A stretch of 64,000 bases of DNA from positions 1 to 64,000 of the forward strand of contig JADYZP010000054.1 of NCBI GenBank assembly GCA_020853025.1, written 5' to 3'. Within the stretch, counting starts at the first letter, position 1; every line of letters begins with the position of its first letter. A program made the position numbers and the translations under genes. Below, piece after piece: positions 8,215 to 17,194 of the stretch. Below the pieces are notes generated by a model, which did no database searches, had not been told where the DNA came from, and saw only the letters and a list, made by a program, of their open reading frames with translations. This DNA is from Burkholderiales bacterium. Its GTDB lineage: Bacteria > Pseudomonadota > Gammaproteobacteria > Burkholderiales > Casimicrobiaceae.

Positions 8215-8793
8215 ATGCGCATCTTTTCTCCGCTCTACCGGCGCGCGATGTCCTGGTCGCGGCATCGGCATGCGCAGTGGTACCTGGCCGCGTTGAGTTT
8301 TGCCGAATCGTCGTTCTTTCCGCTTCCGCCGGATGTGATGCTCGCCCCCATGAGCCTCGCCAATCCGTCCCGTGCCTGGCGGTTTGCGCTGCTGACCACG
8401 GTGGCGTCGGTGGCAGGCGGGCTGCTCGGCTATGCCATCGGCCACTTCGCCTTCGGTGCCATCGAGCCCTGGCTGCGCGAGTCCCGCTACTGGGACGGCT
8501 ATCAGCTAGCCGTCGGCTGGTTCGAGCACTGGGGGTTCTGGGCGATCTTCGTCGCCGGCTTTTCACCCATACCCTACAAGGTATTCACCATCGCCGCCGG
8601 CGCCCTGTCGATGGCACCGTTGCCGTTCGCGCTGGCCTCGCTGGTCGGGCGCGGCGCGCGCTTCTTCCTGGTCGCCGGGCTGATGGCCTGGGGTGGGGCA
8701 CGCATGGAGGCGGCGCTGTACCGGTACGTCGACCGCTTGGGTTGGGCGAGCGTCGCGCTGGTCGCGGCCGGCGCGCTTATTTACCGGGGCTAA
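8215..8793 (+). CDS. YqaA family membrane protein (DedA/VTT-related)
   Basis: A 192-residue inner-membrane protein with the SNARE-associated (VTT) fold: ESSFFPLPPDVMLAPM at about 31-46 is the re-entrant acidic/proline motif, and GFSPIPYKVFTIAAGALSM at about 120-138 is the second conserved loop with its G-x-P/K pattern. Length matches YqaA. Relatives are proposed undecaprenyl-phosphate or lipid flippases (known for the DedA superfamily, inferred here). It faces the DUF5329-like gene. Confidence 0.85.
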   Translation: MRIFSPLYRRAMSWSRHRHAQWYLAALSFAESSFFPLPPDVMLAPMSLANPSRAWRFALLTTVASVAGGLLGYAIGHFAFGAIEPWLRESRYWDGYQLAVGWFEHWGFWAIFVAGFSPIPYKVFTIAAGALSMAPLPFALASLVGRGARFFLVAGLMAWGGARMEAALYRYVDRLGWASVALVAAGALIYRG

Positions 8794-8878
8794 GGCTCAC
8801 CCACCGGCGCCGGCACGTCCTCCTGGAGGCGCCAACGCAGCCATTCGTGGCCGGACTGCGCGCCGGCCTGCGGCAGAC

Positions 8879-9214
8879 CTACGGTGTGCTCTTCTCCCGC
8901 CCGGCCGAGCGCATATCCTGCAGCTGGGACCGCAGCCACTGCCCGCTCTGGACGGGCGCGCCATTGCCGCGCCTGACCAGATAGCGCTGGCCCGACATGC
9001 TGCTGCCCGAGATTGCGAGCCTGCCCAGCAAGCGGTCGGTCTCGGTCTGGACGGCGGGAGCAAACGGCTCGGCGAGCGCCGAGGCCGCGACCAGCCAGGC
9101 CAGCAGGAACGTCGGCAGGCGCGGCGCGAGTCGCGTTGCCCTCGCCGCCGAAGCTGCGATGACAACGCCTACAGCAGCCATTCGACGGGCAGGATCACCA
9201 AGAGTGCGGGTCAT
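8879..9214 (-). CDS. DUF5329-like protein with apparent internal deletion
   Basis: The 111-residue product has a signal-like hydrophobic stretch (LPTFLLAWLVAASALAEP), then AVQTETDRLLGRLAISGSSM and SGQRYLVRRGNGAPVQSG with QWLRSQLQ. The last part matches the end of DUF5329 proteins (SSxSG-xxYxVRC...SxxWL). The family's central segment (an SGCxFxRNG-type stretch and a helical linker, some 40 residues) is missing between LGRLA and SGSSM, and the family Cys is Arg here. The ATG at 9181 is an alternative start. It may be non-functional. Confidence 0.5.
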   Translation of the reverse strand: MTRTLGDPARRMAAVGVVIAASAARATRLAPRLPTFLLAWLVAASALAEPFAPAVQTETDRLLGRLAISGSSMSGQRYLVRRGNGAPVQSGQWLRSQLQDMRSAGREKSTP

Positions 9215-9371
9215 CGATGATGAGCGCGGGCCCTGTTTCCTGGCGCGATGCGCATTGCAGGTCGACCGTGGTAGCCGGGCGCCCGTCCCGCTCCACATAC
9301 TGCATGATTTCCTCGCAAGATACCTAACCATCGACGTGTATCAAGCCGTACGACGCTGGTAAACTGCCTGA

Positions 9372-9956
9372 ATGTCCGCGCCTTCGATCAGCCGCTACCC
9401 CGTTCCCAGCCTCGAGGACCTGCCCGAGGACATCCGCACGCGCATCCTCGCCGTGTCCGAGAAGGCGGGCTTCGTGCCTAACGTCTTCGTCACGCTCGCG
9501 CACCGGCCGGCGGAATTCCGCGCGTTCTTCGCCTACCACGACGCGCTGATGGACAAGGACAGCGGCCTGACCAAGGCCGAGCGCGAAATGATCGTCGTCG
9601 CCACCTCGGGCGCCAACGATTGCCTTTATTGCATCGTCGCGCACGGCGCGATCCTGCGCATTTACGCGAAGAATCCGCTGCTCGCCGACCAGGTGGCCGT
9701 CAACTACCGCAAGGCCGACATCACGCCACGGCAGCGCGCGATGCTCGACTTCGCGCTCAAGGTCGCACTCGACAGCAGTGGAATTTCGGATGCGGACTTC
9801 GCGGGCCTCGCCGCGCACGGCTTCAGCGAGGAGGACGCGTGGGACATCGGCGCCATCGCTGCGTTCTTCGCGCTGTCCAACCGCATGGCGAACCTGATCG
9901 GCATGCGGCCGAACGACGAGTTCTTCCTGCTGGGCCGGACACCGCGCAACCGGTGA
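9372..9956 (+). CDS. Peroxidase-related enzyme, carboxymuconolactone decarboxylase (AhpD-like) fold
   Basis: A 194-residue soluble protein of the uncharacterised peroxidase-related family. The redox motif of the CMD fold is present as CLYCIVAHGAILR (Cys-x-x-Cys, then His) at about residues 81-93; in AhpD-like proteins this pair reduces or is reduced by a partner thiol enzyme. The N-terminal SRYPVPSLEDLPEDIR and C-terminal FFALSNRMANLIGMRPNDEF are typical of the subfamily. No cognate peroxiredoxin gene is adjacent. It is probably monocistronic. Confidence 0.88.
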   Translation: MSAPSISRYPVPSLEDLPEDIRTRILAVSEKAGFVPNVFVTLAHRPAEFRAFFAYHDALMDKDSGLTKAEREMIVVATSGANDCLYCIVAHGAILRIYAKNPLLADQVAVNYRKADITPRQRAMLDFALKVALDSSGISDADFAGLAAHGFSEEDAWDIGAIAAFFALSNRMANLIGMRPNDEFFLLGRTPRNR

Positions 9957-10000
9957 CGGCGGCCCCGGCGCGCGGCCTGCGGGTCAGCCGCGGCCCGCGC

Positions 10001-10870
10001 TCACAGATTCAGCTTGAACCACGCCATCATCCTGGCCCACGCGTCCACGGCCTGCTCCTTGCGATAACTCGGCCGGTAGTCGGCGTTGAAAGCGTGCGGC
10101 GTGTCCGGATAGATCTTGAATTCCGACTTCGCATTGCCGGCGGACTTGAGCGCGGCGAACATCTTCTCGACGCTGTCGCTGGGAATGCCGCCGTCGGCGC
10201 CGCCGTAGAGTCCCAGCACCGCGCCCTTGATTTGCGGCGCCACGTCGAGCGCCGTCCGATCGCCGGCATGGTACGCGCGCACGGTCGGCCCGTACCACGC
10301 CACCGCCGCCTTGACGTTGGGATTGTGCGCGGCGTACATCAGCACGATGCGCCCGCCCCAGCAAAAGCCGGTGATGCCCAGCCGCGCAGTGTCGGCCTTG
10401 CCGGTGGCCTTGGCGAAGGCTACCGTTGCGTCGAGATCCGCCATCACCTGCGCATCGGGCACCTTGGCCACGATCTCCGAAACGAGCTTCGGGATGTCGG
10501 AGTACCCGGCTGGATCGCCCTGGCGCGCGTAGAGTTCGGGCGCAATCGCGAAAAAGCCCGCCTTGGCGATCCTGCGGCAGACATCCTTGATGTGCTCGTG
10601 CACGCCGAAGATCTCCTGCACCACCAGCACCACCGGAAAGCTGTCTCCGGTCGCCGGCATCGCACGGTACGCGGGCATCTTGCCGTCCTTGGTCGGCACC
10701 ATGACCTCACCCGCGACCAGCCCTTCCGTCGACGTGGTGATGGTCTGCGCGCTCACCGGCAGCACCGCCAGCGCGAAACCGGCGCCCAGCGAAGTCACGA
10801 CAAAGCAGCGCCGGTCGACGACGCGCTGCCCGACCAGGCTATTCAATTCAGAACCGATGAGATCGTCCAC
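10001..10870 (-). CDS. Exported dienelactone hydrolase family protein
   Basis: Alpha/beta-hydrolase of the dienelactone hydrolase family, 289 residues from a GTG at 10870 that has GGAGG 5 nt upstream; a longer frame reaches 10972 but lacks a ribosome site. Residues 18-42 ([20 protein letters not shown]) form a signal with a twin-arginine-like DRRCF start, so periplasmic export by Tat is possible. The nucleophile elbow is GFCWGGR (Cys), the acid is in GGADGGIP and the histidine in TPHAFN, giving a complete Cys-Asp-His triad. The substrate is unknown. It lies 98 bp beyond the pyrimidine operon, same strand. Confidence 0.85.
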   Translation of the reverse strand: MDDLIGSELNSLVGQRVVDRRCFVVTSLGAGFALAVLPVSAQTITTSTEGLVAGEVMVPTKDGKMPAYRAMPATGDSFPVVLVVQEIFGVHEHIKDVCRRIAKAGFFAIAPELYARQGDPAGYSDIPKLVSEIVAKVPDAQVMADLDATVAFAKATGKADTARLGITGFCWGGRIVLMYAAHNPNVKAAVAWYGPTVRAYHAGDRTALDVAPQIKGAVLGLYGGADGGIPSDSVEKMFAALKSAGNAKSEFKIYPDTPHAFNADYRPSYRKEQAVDAWARMMAWFKLNL

Positions 10871-10968
10871 GTGTTCCTCCAAAAATGAAATTCCGCGTAG
10901 TCCTGCGGTGGGCACGAGGTGTGCGCCATTCGCCGTCCACGATATCGCATTGCCGCCCGGAATGCTCG

Positions 10969-12243
10969 TCAACCCTCATGGACAACCTGGCCCGCGACCA
11001 GCGTATAGCGCACGCGCCCCTGCACTTCCAGTCCCAGGAACGGCGTGTTCTTGCCCTGGCTGCGCAACGCGCTGCGCTCGACGCGCCACCAGGCCTGCGG
11101 ATCGAATACGCATACGTCGGCGATGCACCCGACACCCAGGTCGCCGGCCCCGGCGCCGACGAGCCTGGCCGGTTCGCTGGTGATCTTCGCCAACGCCACC
11201 GGCAATGCGATCTGGTCTTCCGACGCCCATTTGAGCGTCAGCGGCAACAGGAGTTCCAGTCCCGTCGCTCCGGGTTCGGCTTCCGCGAACGGCACCTGCT
11301 TGCTGTCCTCGTCGACCGGCGCGTGATCCGAGCAGATGAGGTCGATAGTGCCGTCGGCGATACCGGCACGCAGCGCGTCGCGGTCGCGCGTCGTGCGCAA
11401 CGGCGGCACCAGATGCGCGTCGGAGTCGAACCAGCCGATGTCGACGTCGGACAGGTGCAGGTGATGAACGGCGACGTCGGCGCTGACGGCCACACCGTCG
11501 CGCTTCGCCGCACGCACCAGCTCCACACTTTGCGCGCACGAGAGCCGGCACAGGTGGATGCGCACGCCGGTATCGCGCGCGAGCGACAGGATCGTCGACA
11601 GCGCGACGGTCTCGGCCAACGCCGGAATCCCGGCGAGCCCGAGCCGTGTTGCGACCTCGCCGTCGTGCGCGACGCCGCCGCGCCCGAGATGCGGGTCCGA
11701 CGGACGCAGCCACAAAGCGTAGCCGAAGGTCGACGCGTACTGCATCGCGCGCCACATGAGCTGCGTGTCGACCAGCGGCACGTCGGCATGCGAAAAGGCC
11801 ACGCAGCCGGCCTCGACGAGCTCGCCCATCTCGGTCAGCGCCTTGCCCTGCAGCTGCACGGTCAGCGCGCCGATCGGGTGCACGTGCGCCTGATTGAGCG
11901 ATCGCGCGCGGTGCTTGAGCATCTCGACCAAGCCCGGCTCGTCGAGCGGAGGATCGGTATCGGGCGGGCAGGCGAGGCTGGTGACGCCGCCGGCGATCGC
12001 GGCCGCCATTTCCGATTCCAGCGTTGCCTTGTACTCGAGGCCGGGCTCGCGCAGTCGCGCGGAAATGTCGATCAGTCCAGGTGCGACGACCAATCCGCTC
12101 GCGTCGATGACGCGGTTCGCGTGCCAGCCGGCCGGCGCGTTGCCGATTGCCGCCACGCGGCCTGCCGCGACGTACAACGGCGCGATACGGTCGACTCCGT
12201 TGGCGGGGTCGACAATGCGGCCGTTGGCGAACTCTATTTTCAT
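10969..12243 (-). CDS. pyrC': Dihydroorotase-like protein PyrC', probably non-catalytic
   Basis: A 424-residue amidohydrolase-fold protein paired with aspartate carbamoyltransferase. Active dihydroorotases read PGxIDxHVHxREPG; here the same position reads [14 protein letters not shown], so both metal-binding histidines are lost (Ser and Arg instead). Later, HLCRLS and SDHAPV sites remain in part. In Pseudomonas and relatives this inactive paralogue (PyrC'/PyrX) forms a dodecamer with PyrB and is needed for its activity; the same role is inferred here. It starts 5 nt after the pyrB stop. A true dihydroorotase should be elsewhere in the genome. Confidence 0.9.
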   Translation of the reverse strand: MKIEFANGRIVDPANGVDRIAPLYVAAGRVAAIGNAPAGWHANRVIDASGLVVAPGLIDISARLREPGLEYKATLESEMAAAIAGGVTSLACPPDTDPPLDEPGLVEMLKHRARSLNQAHVHPIGALTVQLQGKALTEMGELVEAGCVAFSHADVPLVDTQLMWRAMQYASTFGYALWLRPSDPHLGRGGVAHDGEVATRLGLAGIPALAETVALSTILSLARDTGVRIHLCRLSCAQSVELVRAAKRDGVAVSADVAVHHLHLSDVDIGWFDSDAHLVPPLRTTRDRDALRAGIADGTIDLICSDHAPVDEDSKQVPFAEAEPGATGLELLLPLTLKWASEDQIALPVALAKITSEPARLVGAGAGDLGVGCIADVCVFDPQAWWRVERSALRSQGKNTPFLGLEVQGRVRYTLVAGQVVHEG

Positions 12244-12248
12244 CGCTT

Positions 12249-13208
12249 TTAGTTCCCGGCGACGATGCTCATCACCGCCATCCGCACCGCGATGCCGAAG
12301 GTGACCTGCGGCAGAATCACCGAGCGCTCACCGTCGGCGACCGCGGAGTCGATCTCGACGCCGCGGTTCATCGGCCCCGGATGCATGACGATGACGTCGG
12401 GCTTCGCCAGCGTGAGCTTCTTCTGCGTCAAGCCGTAATGCTTGAAGAACTCGCCGGCAGACGGCAGCAGCGCCCCTTTCATCCGCTCGCTCTGCAGACG
12501 CAGCATCACGACCGCGTCGCAGCCCGCCAGACCCTCGCGCATGTCGTGAAACACTCGCACGCCCATCGCCTCGACCTTCGCGGGCAGCAGCGTCATCGGG
12601 CCGATGACGCGGACTTCGGGCGTGCCGAGCGTGGTCAGGCCATGAATCAACGAACGAGCGACGCGCGAATGCAGGACGTCGCCGACGATCGCCACCTTCA
12701 GGTCGCGGAACTCGCGCTTGTAGTGGCGGATCGTATACAGGTCGAGCAGTCCCTGCGTCGGATGCGCATGGCGACCGTCGCCGGCGTTGATGACGTGGAC
12801 GTGACTGCGGCCATGCGTGTTCAGGTGCTGCGCAATGAGGTGCGGTGCGCCGGACTGCGCGTGACGGACGACGAAGATGTCGGCGTCCATCGCGACCAGG
12901 TTGTCAACGGTGTCGAGCAGCGTTTCACCCTTGCTGGTCGACGACGCACCGACGTTGAGGTTGATCACGTCGGCCGACAGGCGCTTGGCCGCGATCTCGA
13001 AGGTCGTGCGCGTGCGCGTCGAATTCTCGAAAAACAGGTTGAACACCGCCTTGCCGCGCAACAGCGGAACCTTCTTCACCTCACGCTCGGCGATCGACAC
13101 GAAGGGATCGGCGGTGTCGAGGATGTTGCGGATGACGTCGGACGGCAGCCCTTCGAGCGTCAGCAGGTGCGTCAACTCGCCGTTGGCGTTGAGCTGCGGA
13201 TTGCGCAT
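12249..13208 (-). CDS. pyrB: Aspartate carbamoyltransferase catalytic subunit
   Basis: Second step of pyrimidine synthesis: carbamoyl phosphate plus aspartate gives carbamoyl aspartate. The 319-residue protein has the carbamoyl-phosphate loop [12 protein letters not shown] at about 60-71, the [10 protein letters not shown] motif at about 145-154 and MLRLQSER (aspartate-binding loop) with MHPGPMNRG near the end. The ATG at 13208 matches the family N-terminus; a longer frame to 13652 is a shadow. It sits between pyrR (7 nt upstream) and pyrC' (5 nt downstream), so the three are co-transcribed. No regulatory-chain gene is present, as expected when PyrC' is the partner. Confidence 0.96.
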   Translation of the reverse strand: MRNPQLNANGELTHLLTLEGLPSDVIRNILDTADPFVSIAEREVKKVPLLRGKAVFNLFFENSTRTRTTFEIAAKRLSADVINLNVGASSTSKGETLLDTVDNLVAMDADIFVVRHAQSGAPHLIAQHLNTHGRSHVHVINAGDGRHAHPTQGLLDLYTIRHYKREFRDLKVAIVGDVLHSRVARSLIHGLTTLGTPEVRVIGPMTLLPAKVEAMGVRVFHDMREGLAGCDAVVMLRLQSERMKGALLPSAGEFFKHYGLTQKKLTLAKPDVIVMHPGPMNRGVEIDSAVADGERSVILPQVTFGIAVRMAVMSIVAGN

Positions 13209-13215
13209 CTTTGGC

Positions 13216-13722
13216 TCAGCGTTCGTGGCGCTCGACGGTGAGCCGCAAGAGATCCTCGTCGCGCGACAGCACGACCGACAGCTCGCGCGCAACGGCCAGC
13301 CGGGCGCCACAGTAGGTCGGCTCGATCGGCAGCTCGCGCCCGCCGCGGTCGACGAGCACGGCCAGTTCGATGCACGCCGGGCGGCCGAAGTCGAAAAGTT
13401 CGTTGATCGCCGCGCGCACGCTGCGGCCGGTATACAGGACGTCGTCGACCAGCACGATGGTCGCGCCTTCGACATCGAAAGGCAGGTCGCTGCGCCTCGC
13501 GCCGGACTTGAGGCCGCTGCGCGCATAGTCGTCGCGGTAGAACGAGACGTCGATGAAGCCGACTGGATGTTCGCCGGGAACCAGCGCCGGCAGGCGCTCG
13601 GCGAGCCAGGCGCCGCCCGAGTAGATGCCGACAAAGGCCGCGTCGAAGGCAACGGCGCCGCGCATGCGCTCAGCCAGCGCGAGCAGCGTTTCCTCCGCGT
13701 CAGGAATCTGCGCCGCGTTCAT
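13216..13722 (-). CDS. pyrR: PyrR, uracil phosphoribosyltransferase-type pyrimidine regulator
   Basis: A 168-residue type-I phosphoribosyltransferase fold. The PRPP-binding motif is [16 protein letters not shown] at about 95-110, and the PyrR-like [12 protein letters not shown] loop is at about 60-71. In Gram-positives PyrR is an RNA-binding attenuator of pyr genes; in proteobacteria its position beside pyrB is conserved but its RNA-binding role is less clear. No PyrR-binding loop or attenuator could be recognised ahead of the gene. The ATG at 13722 overlaps the ruvX end by 23 nt. Confidence 0.93.
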   Translation of the reverse strand: MNAAQIPDAEETLLALAERMRGAVAFDAAFVGIYSGGAWLAERLPALVPGEHPVGFIDVSFYRDDYARSGLKSGARRSDLPFDVEGATIVLVDDVLYTGRSVRAAINELFDFGRPACIELAVLVDRGGRELPIEPTYCGARLAVARELSVVLSRDEDLLRLTVERHER

Positions 13723-14137
13723 CGAACCATCCCTGCAGGATCCATTGCGCCGCCAGCTCGTCGCGCCGCGCGCGTCCGCGGCGGCCGGCGCGTTCGGCGT
13801 CGAGCGCCGATTGCGCGAGCTGCGTTGTGTAGCGCTCGTCGGCGGCCTCGACCGGCAGGCTGAAGCGACCGGCAAGCGCGCGCGCGAAGCGCTGCGCCCG
13901 CGCGGTCATCGCATGCGCCGTGCCGTCGCCGTGCACGGGAATCCCGACGACGAGCAGGCGCGGCTGCCATTCGCCGAGCAGTTCGGCGATCGCCGCCCAT
14001 CGCCTCTCCTCGCCTTCGGCGGTGATCGTCGTCAACCCCTGTGCCTTGCGCGTGATCGTGTTGCCGACGGCGACGCCGATCCGCCGGATGCCGAAATCGA
14101 AGCCGAGCACGGTGCCGGGGGGAAGTGGCGTCGTCAC
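13700..14137 (-). CDS. ruvX: RuvX/YqgF pre-16S rRNA nuclease family
   Basis: A 145-residue RNase H-fold protein, thought to process the 5' end of 16S rRNA and historically called a putative Holliday-junction resolvase. The first acidic strand reads [15 protein letters not shown] at about 12-26, and the second conserved block is DERYTT near residue 100, with another Asp in RRDELAAQ. It begins 3 nt after the algH stop and overlaps pyrR, so it is within one operon. Confidence 0.93.
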   Translation of the reverse strand: MTTPLPPGTVLGFDFGIRRIGVAVGNTITRKAQGLTTITAEGEERRWAAIAELLGEWQPRLLVVGIPVHGDGTAHAMTARAQRFARALAGRFSLPVEAADERYTTQLAQSALDAERAGRRGRARRDELAAQWILQGWFDERGADS

Positions 14138-14140
14138 GCT

Positions 14141-14692
14141 TCACGCGTGCCCGACATCCTCGGACAATCGCGAAAAATCGATGCCGAGCGACTGCATCGC
14201 GGCCGGCAGCCGCCGCTCGGCAGGCACCTCGAATAAGAGATCGGCGTCCGCTTCGACAGTGAGCCACGCGTTCTGCGCGAGTTCCTGCTCCAGCTGACCG
14301 GCCGACCAGCCGGCATAGCCCAGCGTCACGAAGACCTCCTTCGGTCCGTCGCCGCGCCCCAGCGCCTCGAGCACGTCCTTCGACGTGGTGAGGCCAAGGT
14401 CGTCGCTGATCGCAAGGGTGGACTGCCAGTTGCCGAGCGGGCGATGGAGGACGAAACCGCGGTCAGTCTGCACGGGCCCGCCGAAATGCACCGGCGCCAC
14501 GCGCAGCACGTCGTCGCCCAAGGGCACCTCGATCTGTTCGAAGAGCGCGGACAGCGTCATATCGATGGGCTTGTTGACGACGAGTCCGAGCGCGCCGGTC
14601 TGGCTGTGCTCGCAGACGAAGGTCAGCGTATGCGCGAAACGCGGATCGGCCATGGCGGGCATGGCGATCAGGAAATGGTGGGTGAGATTCAC
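14141..14692 (-). CDS. algH: YqgE/AlgH family protein (DUF179)
   Basis: A 183-residue soluble protein. Family landmarks are [17 protein letters not shown] at about 7-23, [10 protein letters not shown] at about 34-43, HFGGPV near 68-73, [15 protein letters not shown] at about 125-139 and the final block [16 protein letters not shown]. AlgH affects alginate production in Pseudomonas, but its biochemical activity is unknown. GTG at 14692 is chosen because it gives the family N-terminus ([11 protein letters not shown]); the longer frame runs to 15046 without similarity. It is the first gene of the operon. Confidence 0.9.
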   Translation of the reverse strand: MNLTHHFLIAMPAMADPRFAHTLTFVCEHSQTGALGLVVNKPIDMTLSALFEQIEVPLGDDVLRVAPVHFGGPVQTDRGFVLHRPLGNWQSTLAISDDLGLTTSKDVLEALGRGDGPKEVFVTLGYAGWSAGQLEQELAQNAWLTVEADADLLFEVPAERRLPAAMQSLGIDFSRLSEDVGHA

Positions 14693-14712
14693 GGTTTCGC
14701 CCAAGGCGTCCA

Positions 14713-14741
14713 ATTGTAAACACAAGAGCCGCAGGTCACAA
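14713..14741 (-). promoter_or_regulatory. Probable sigma-70 promoter of the algH-ruvX-pyrRBC' operon
   Basis: On the minus strand, TTGTGA (14741-14736) and TACAAT (14718-14713) are separated by exactly 17 nt, four and five matches of six to the sigma-70 consensus. Transcription would start near 14706, leaving a leader of only about 14 nt before the GTG, too short for a PyrR-type attenuator. The rest of 14693-14942 shows nothing recognisable. Confidence 0.5.
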
Positions 14742-14942
14742 TGAAGCCGCTTGGTGGAGCCTTTGCCGCGAGGTCGCAGCGCAGCGCCGCGTGCACATTT
14801 CGCACCATCACACACCCGATACCACACCGAAGACCTGTACGCGTGACGCCGGCGACCGACCTTCGCTGCGACCGCGCACTGGTCTGGTTCCGTCGCGTCG
14901 CTTGATGTAATGGCGAGTTGGGGGTGGCTTGGCCGCCGCCGG

Positions 14943-16994
14943 TTACTCCTCCTCGTGCCGCCGGTGCTTCGCGTGCTCGGTCGCAAGCTGCTGCTGCAAC
15001 TGCGGCGGCGCCGGCTCGTAGTGCGACAGCGCCATCGACCACGCACCCTGGCCTCCGGTCATCGACTTCAACCGTGCCGCGTAGCCCTCCAGCTCGGCGA
15101 GCGGCGCCAATCCGGTCACCGCCAGCGAATCCGCCTGCAGCGTCTTGGTTCCGGTCACCTGCCCGCGCCGCGACGAAAGATCGCCGGTCACGTCGCCCAT
15201 GTTCGCTGCCGGGCAGTTGATCTCGACGCCGACAATGGGTTCGAGCACGATGGGCTTCGCCTTGGCGATCGCGTCGAGGAAGGCCTTGCGGCCGGCAGCG
15301 ATGAACGCGACCTCCTTGGAATCGACCGGGTGGTACTTGCCATCGTAGACGTTGACGCGCACGTCCTGCAGCGGGAAGCCGGCGAGCGGACCGGCCGCCA
15401 GCACCTGCTCGACGCCTTTTTGCACGGCGGGAATCAGCGAAGTCGGAATGGCGCCGCCCTTGACGCTGTTGACGAACTCGAAACCGGTGCCGCGCGGCAG
15501 CGGCTCGACTTTCAGGTAGACCTCGCCGAACTGCCCGGCGCCGCCGGTCTGCTTCTTGTGCCGATGATGGCCGTCGGCGGGCGCGGTGATCGTCTCCCGA
15601 TAGGGGATGCGCGGCGGACGCGTCGTCACCTCGAGCTTGAACTGGGTCGCCATCCGCTCCAGCACCGAGCGCAGGTGCAGATCGCCCAGGCCCCACAACA
15701 CGGTCTCGTTCAGGTTGGTGTCGTGCTCGACGGTGAGCGTGGGCTCCTCGGCGGTCATCCGCTGCAGCACCTCGGAGATCCGCTGCTCGTCACCGCGGCG
15801 CTTGGGCTCGATGGCCACGCCGTGCATCGGCGTCGGGAACTCGAGCGGCGTCATGCGGATGTGATCCTCGTCGTGCGAATCGTGCAGCACGCAATCGAAG
15901 ACAACCTCGTCGACCTTCGCCACGGCGGCCAGGTCACCGGGGACCGCGCGGTCGATCTCGACGTTCTTGCCTCCCTGCAACATGAACAGGTGGCCGACCT
16001 TGAAGGGCTTGCGACCGTCGCCGACAAAGAGCTGCGTGTCGCGAGTCACCGTTCCCTGGTGGACACGGAAGATGCCGAGCTTGCCGACGAAGGGGTCCAT
16101 CACGACCTTGAACACGTGCGCGAGCACGTGCTGGTCGGGGTCCGGCTGCGAGCGGAATTCGACGGCGGCCTCGCCGTCGCCCTTCATGAACAGCGGTGGA
16201 TTGCCTTCCGTGGGGTTCGGCAGCAGGCGATCGAAGATTTCGAGCAATTCGCCGACACCCGCGCCGGTGCGCGCCGACACGAAGCACACCGGCAACAGGT
16301 GCCCGTCGCGCAGCGCGCGCTCGAAAGGTTCGTGCAGCTCCTCCGGCTCGATCTCGCCTAGTTCGAGATACCTCGCCATCAGTTCCTCGTCGACCTCGAC
16401 GACCTGGTCGACGAGCGCGCGATGCGCATCGGCGACCGACGAGAAGTCGGACTCGCCCGAAGGATTGAAAAAACAGTCGACGACGCGCTTGCCGCCGTCT
16501 GCCGGCAGGTTGATCGGCAGGCATTCCTTGCCGAATGCGCCCTGGATCGACGCCAGCAGCGCCTGTGCATCGACGTTCTCGGCGTCGATCTTGTTGATGA
16601 TGATCAGGCGGCAGAGCCTGCGCTTGCCTGCCCATTCCATCATCCGCGACGTGATCATCTCGATGCCGGCCTGTGCGTTGACGACGATCGCCGCGGTTTC
16701 GACCGCATCCAGCGCGCCGATCGCCTGCCCGATGAAATCGGGGAACCCGGGCGTGTCGATCAAGTGGATGCGGGTTTGCCCGGTCTCGCAGTGCAGGAGC
16801 GACGAACGCAGCGAATGCTGGTACTGCTTTTCCATCGGGTCGAAGTCGGCGACCGTCGTGCCGCGCTCGACGCTCCCCGCCACCTGCAATGCGCCGGCCT
16901 TGTGCAGCAGCGCCTCGGCGAGCGTCGTCTTGCCTGAAGCGCCGTGACCGACGAGCGCGAGCGTGCGAATGTGTTCCGTGGCGTAGTTCGCCAT
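14943..16994 (-). CDS. Elongation factor G-like translational GTPase
   Basis: A 683-residue EF-G paralogue. GTPase motifs: P-loop [12 protein letters not shown] at about 16-27, [12 protein letters not shown] at about 80-91 and INKID near 134-138, followed by EF-G domains II-V including [14 protein letters not shown] near the C-terminus. Standard EF-G normally lies in the str operon with tufA; this stand-alone copy belongs to the divergent EF-G-like family of unclear role (translocation, recycling or stress). The P-loop residue after Gly differs from the canonical AHxDxGKT form. It is downstream of the algH operon promoter region, in a separate transcript. Confidence 0.88.
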   Translation of the reverse strand: MANYATEHIRTLALVGHGASGKTTLAEALLHKAGALQVAGSVERGTTVADFDPMEKQYQHSLRSSLLHCETGQTRIHLIDTPGFPDFIGQAIGALDAVETAAIVVNAQAGIEMITSRMMEWAGKRRLCRLIIINKIDAENVDAQALLASIQGAFGKECLPINLPADGGKRVVDCFFNPSGESDFSSVADAHRALVDQVVEVDEELMARYLELGEIEPEELHEPFERALRDGHLLPVCFVSARTGAGVGELLEIFDRLLPNPTEGNPPLFMKGDGEAAVEFRSQPDPDQHVLAHVFKVVMDPFVGKLGIFRVHQGTVTRDTQLFVGDGRKPFKVGHLFMLQGGKNVEIDRAVPGDLAAVAKVDEVVFDCVLHDSHDEDHIRMTPLEFPTPMHGVAIEPKRRGDEQRISEVLQRMTAEEPTLTVEHDTNLNETVLWGLGDLHLRSVLERMATQFKLEVTTRPPRIPYRETITAPADGHHRHKKQTGGAGQFGEVYLKVEPLPRGTGFEFVNSVKGGAIPTSLIPAVQKGVEQVLAAGPLAGFPLQDVRVNVYDGKYHPVDSKEVAFIAAGRKAFLDAIAKAKPIVLEPIVGVEINCPAANMGDVTGDLSSRRGQVTGTKTLQADSLAVTGLAPLAELEGYAARLKSMTGGQGAWSMALSHYEPAPPQLQQQLATEHAKHRRHEEE

Positions 16995-17194
16995 CGTGCC
17001 TCCTCCGGAGTGTGAACGGCGAATTTAGCCTATTTCGGCCGACGCGACCTTGCTGCGGCGCAAAATCTGCAGCCAAGACCATCGCCTCCGGCGCATTGGC
17101 CGTCCGGCGGACGCCGTCGATCGCCGGCGGATACGGTCATCCGGTGGACGGCCCCGCAGATGCGGCGCTTCCCGATGCAGCCGCCGCGGACGCG

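Noticed and set aside
8093..8566. An open frame of 157 codons opposite yqaA
   Set aside because: It overlaps a confident membrane-protein gene; only its last 35 codons outside yqaA look coding-like and these have no start.
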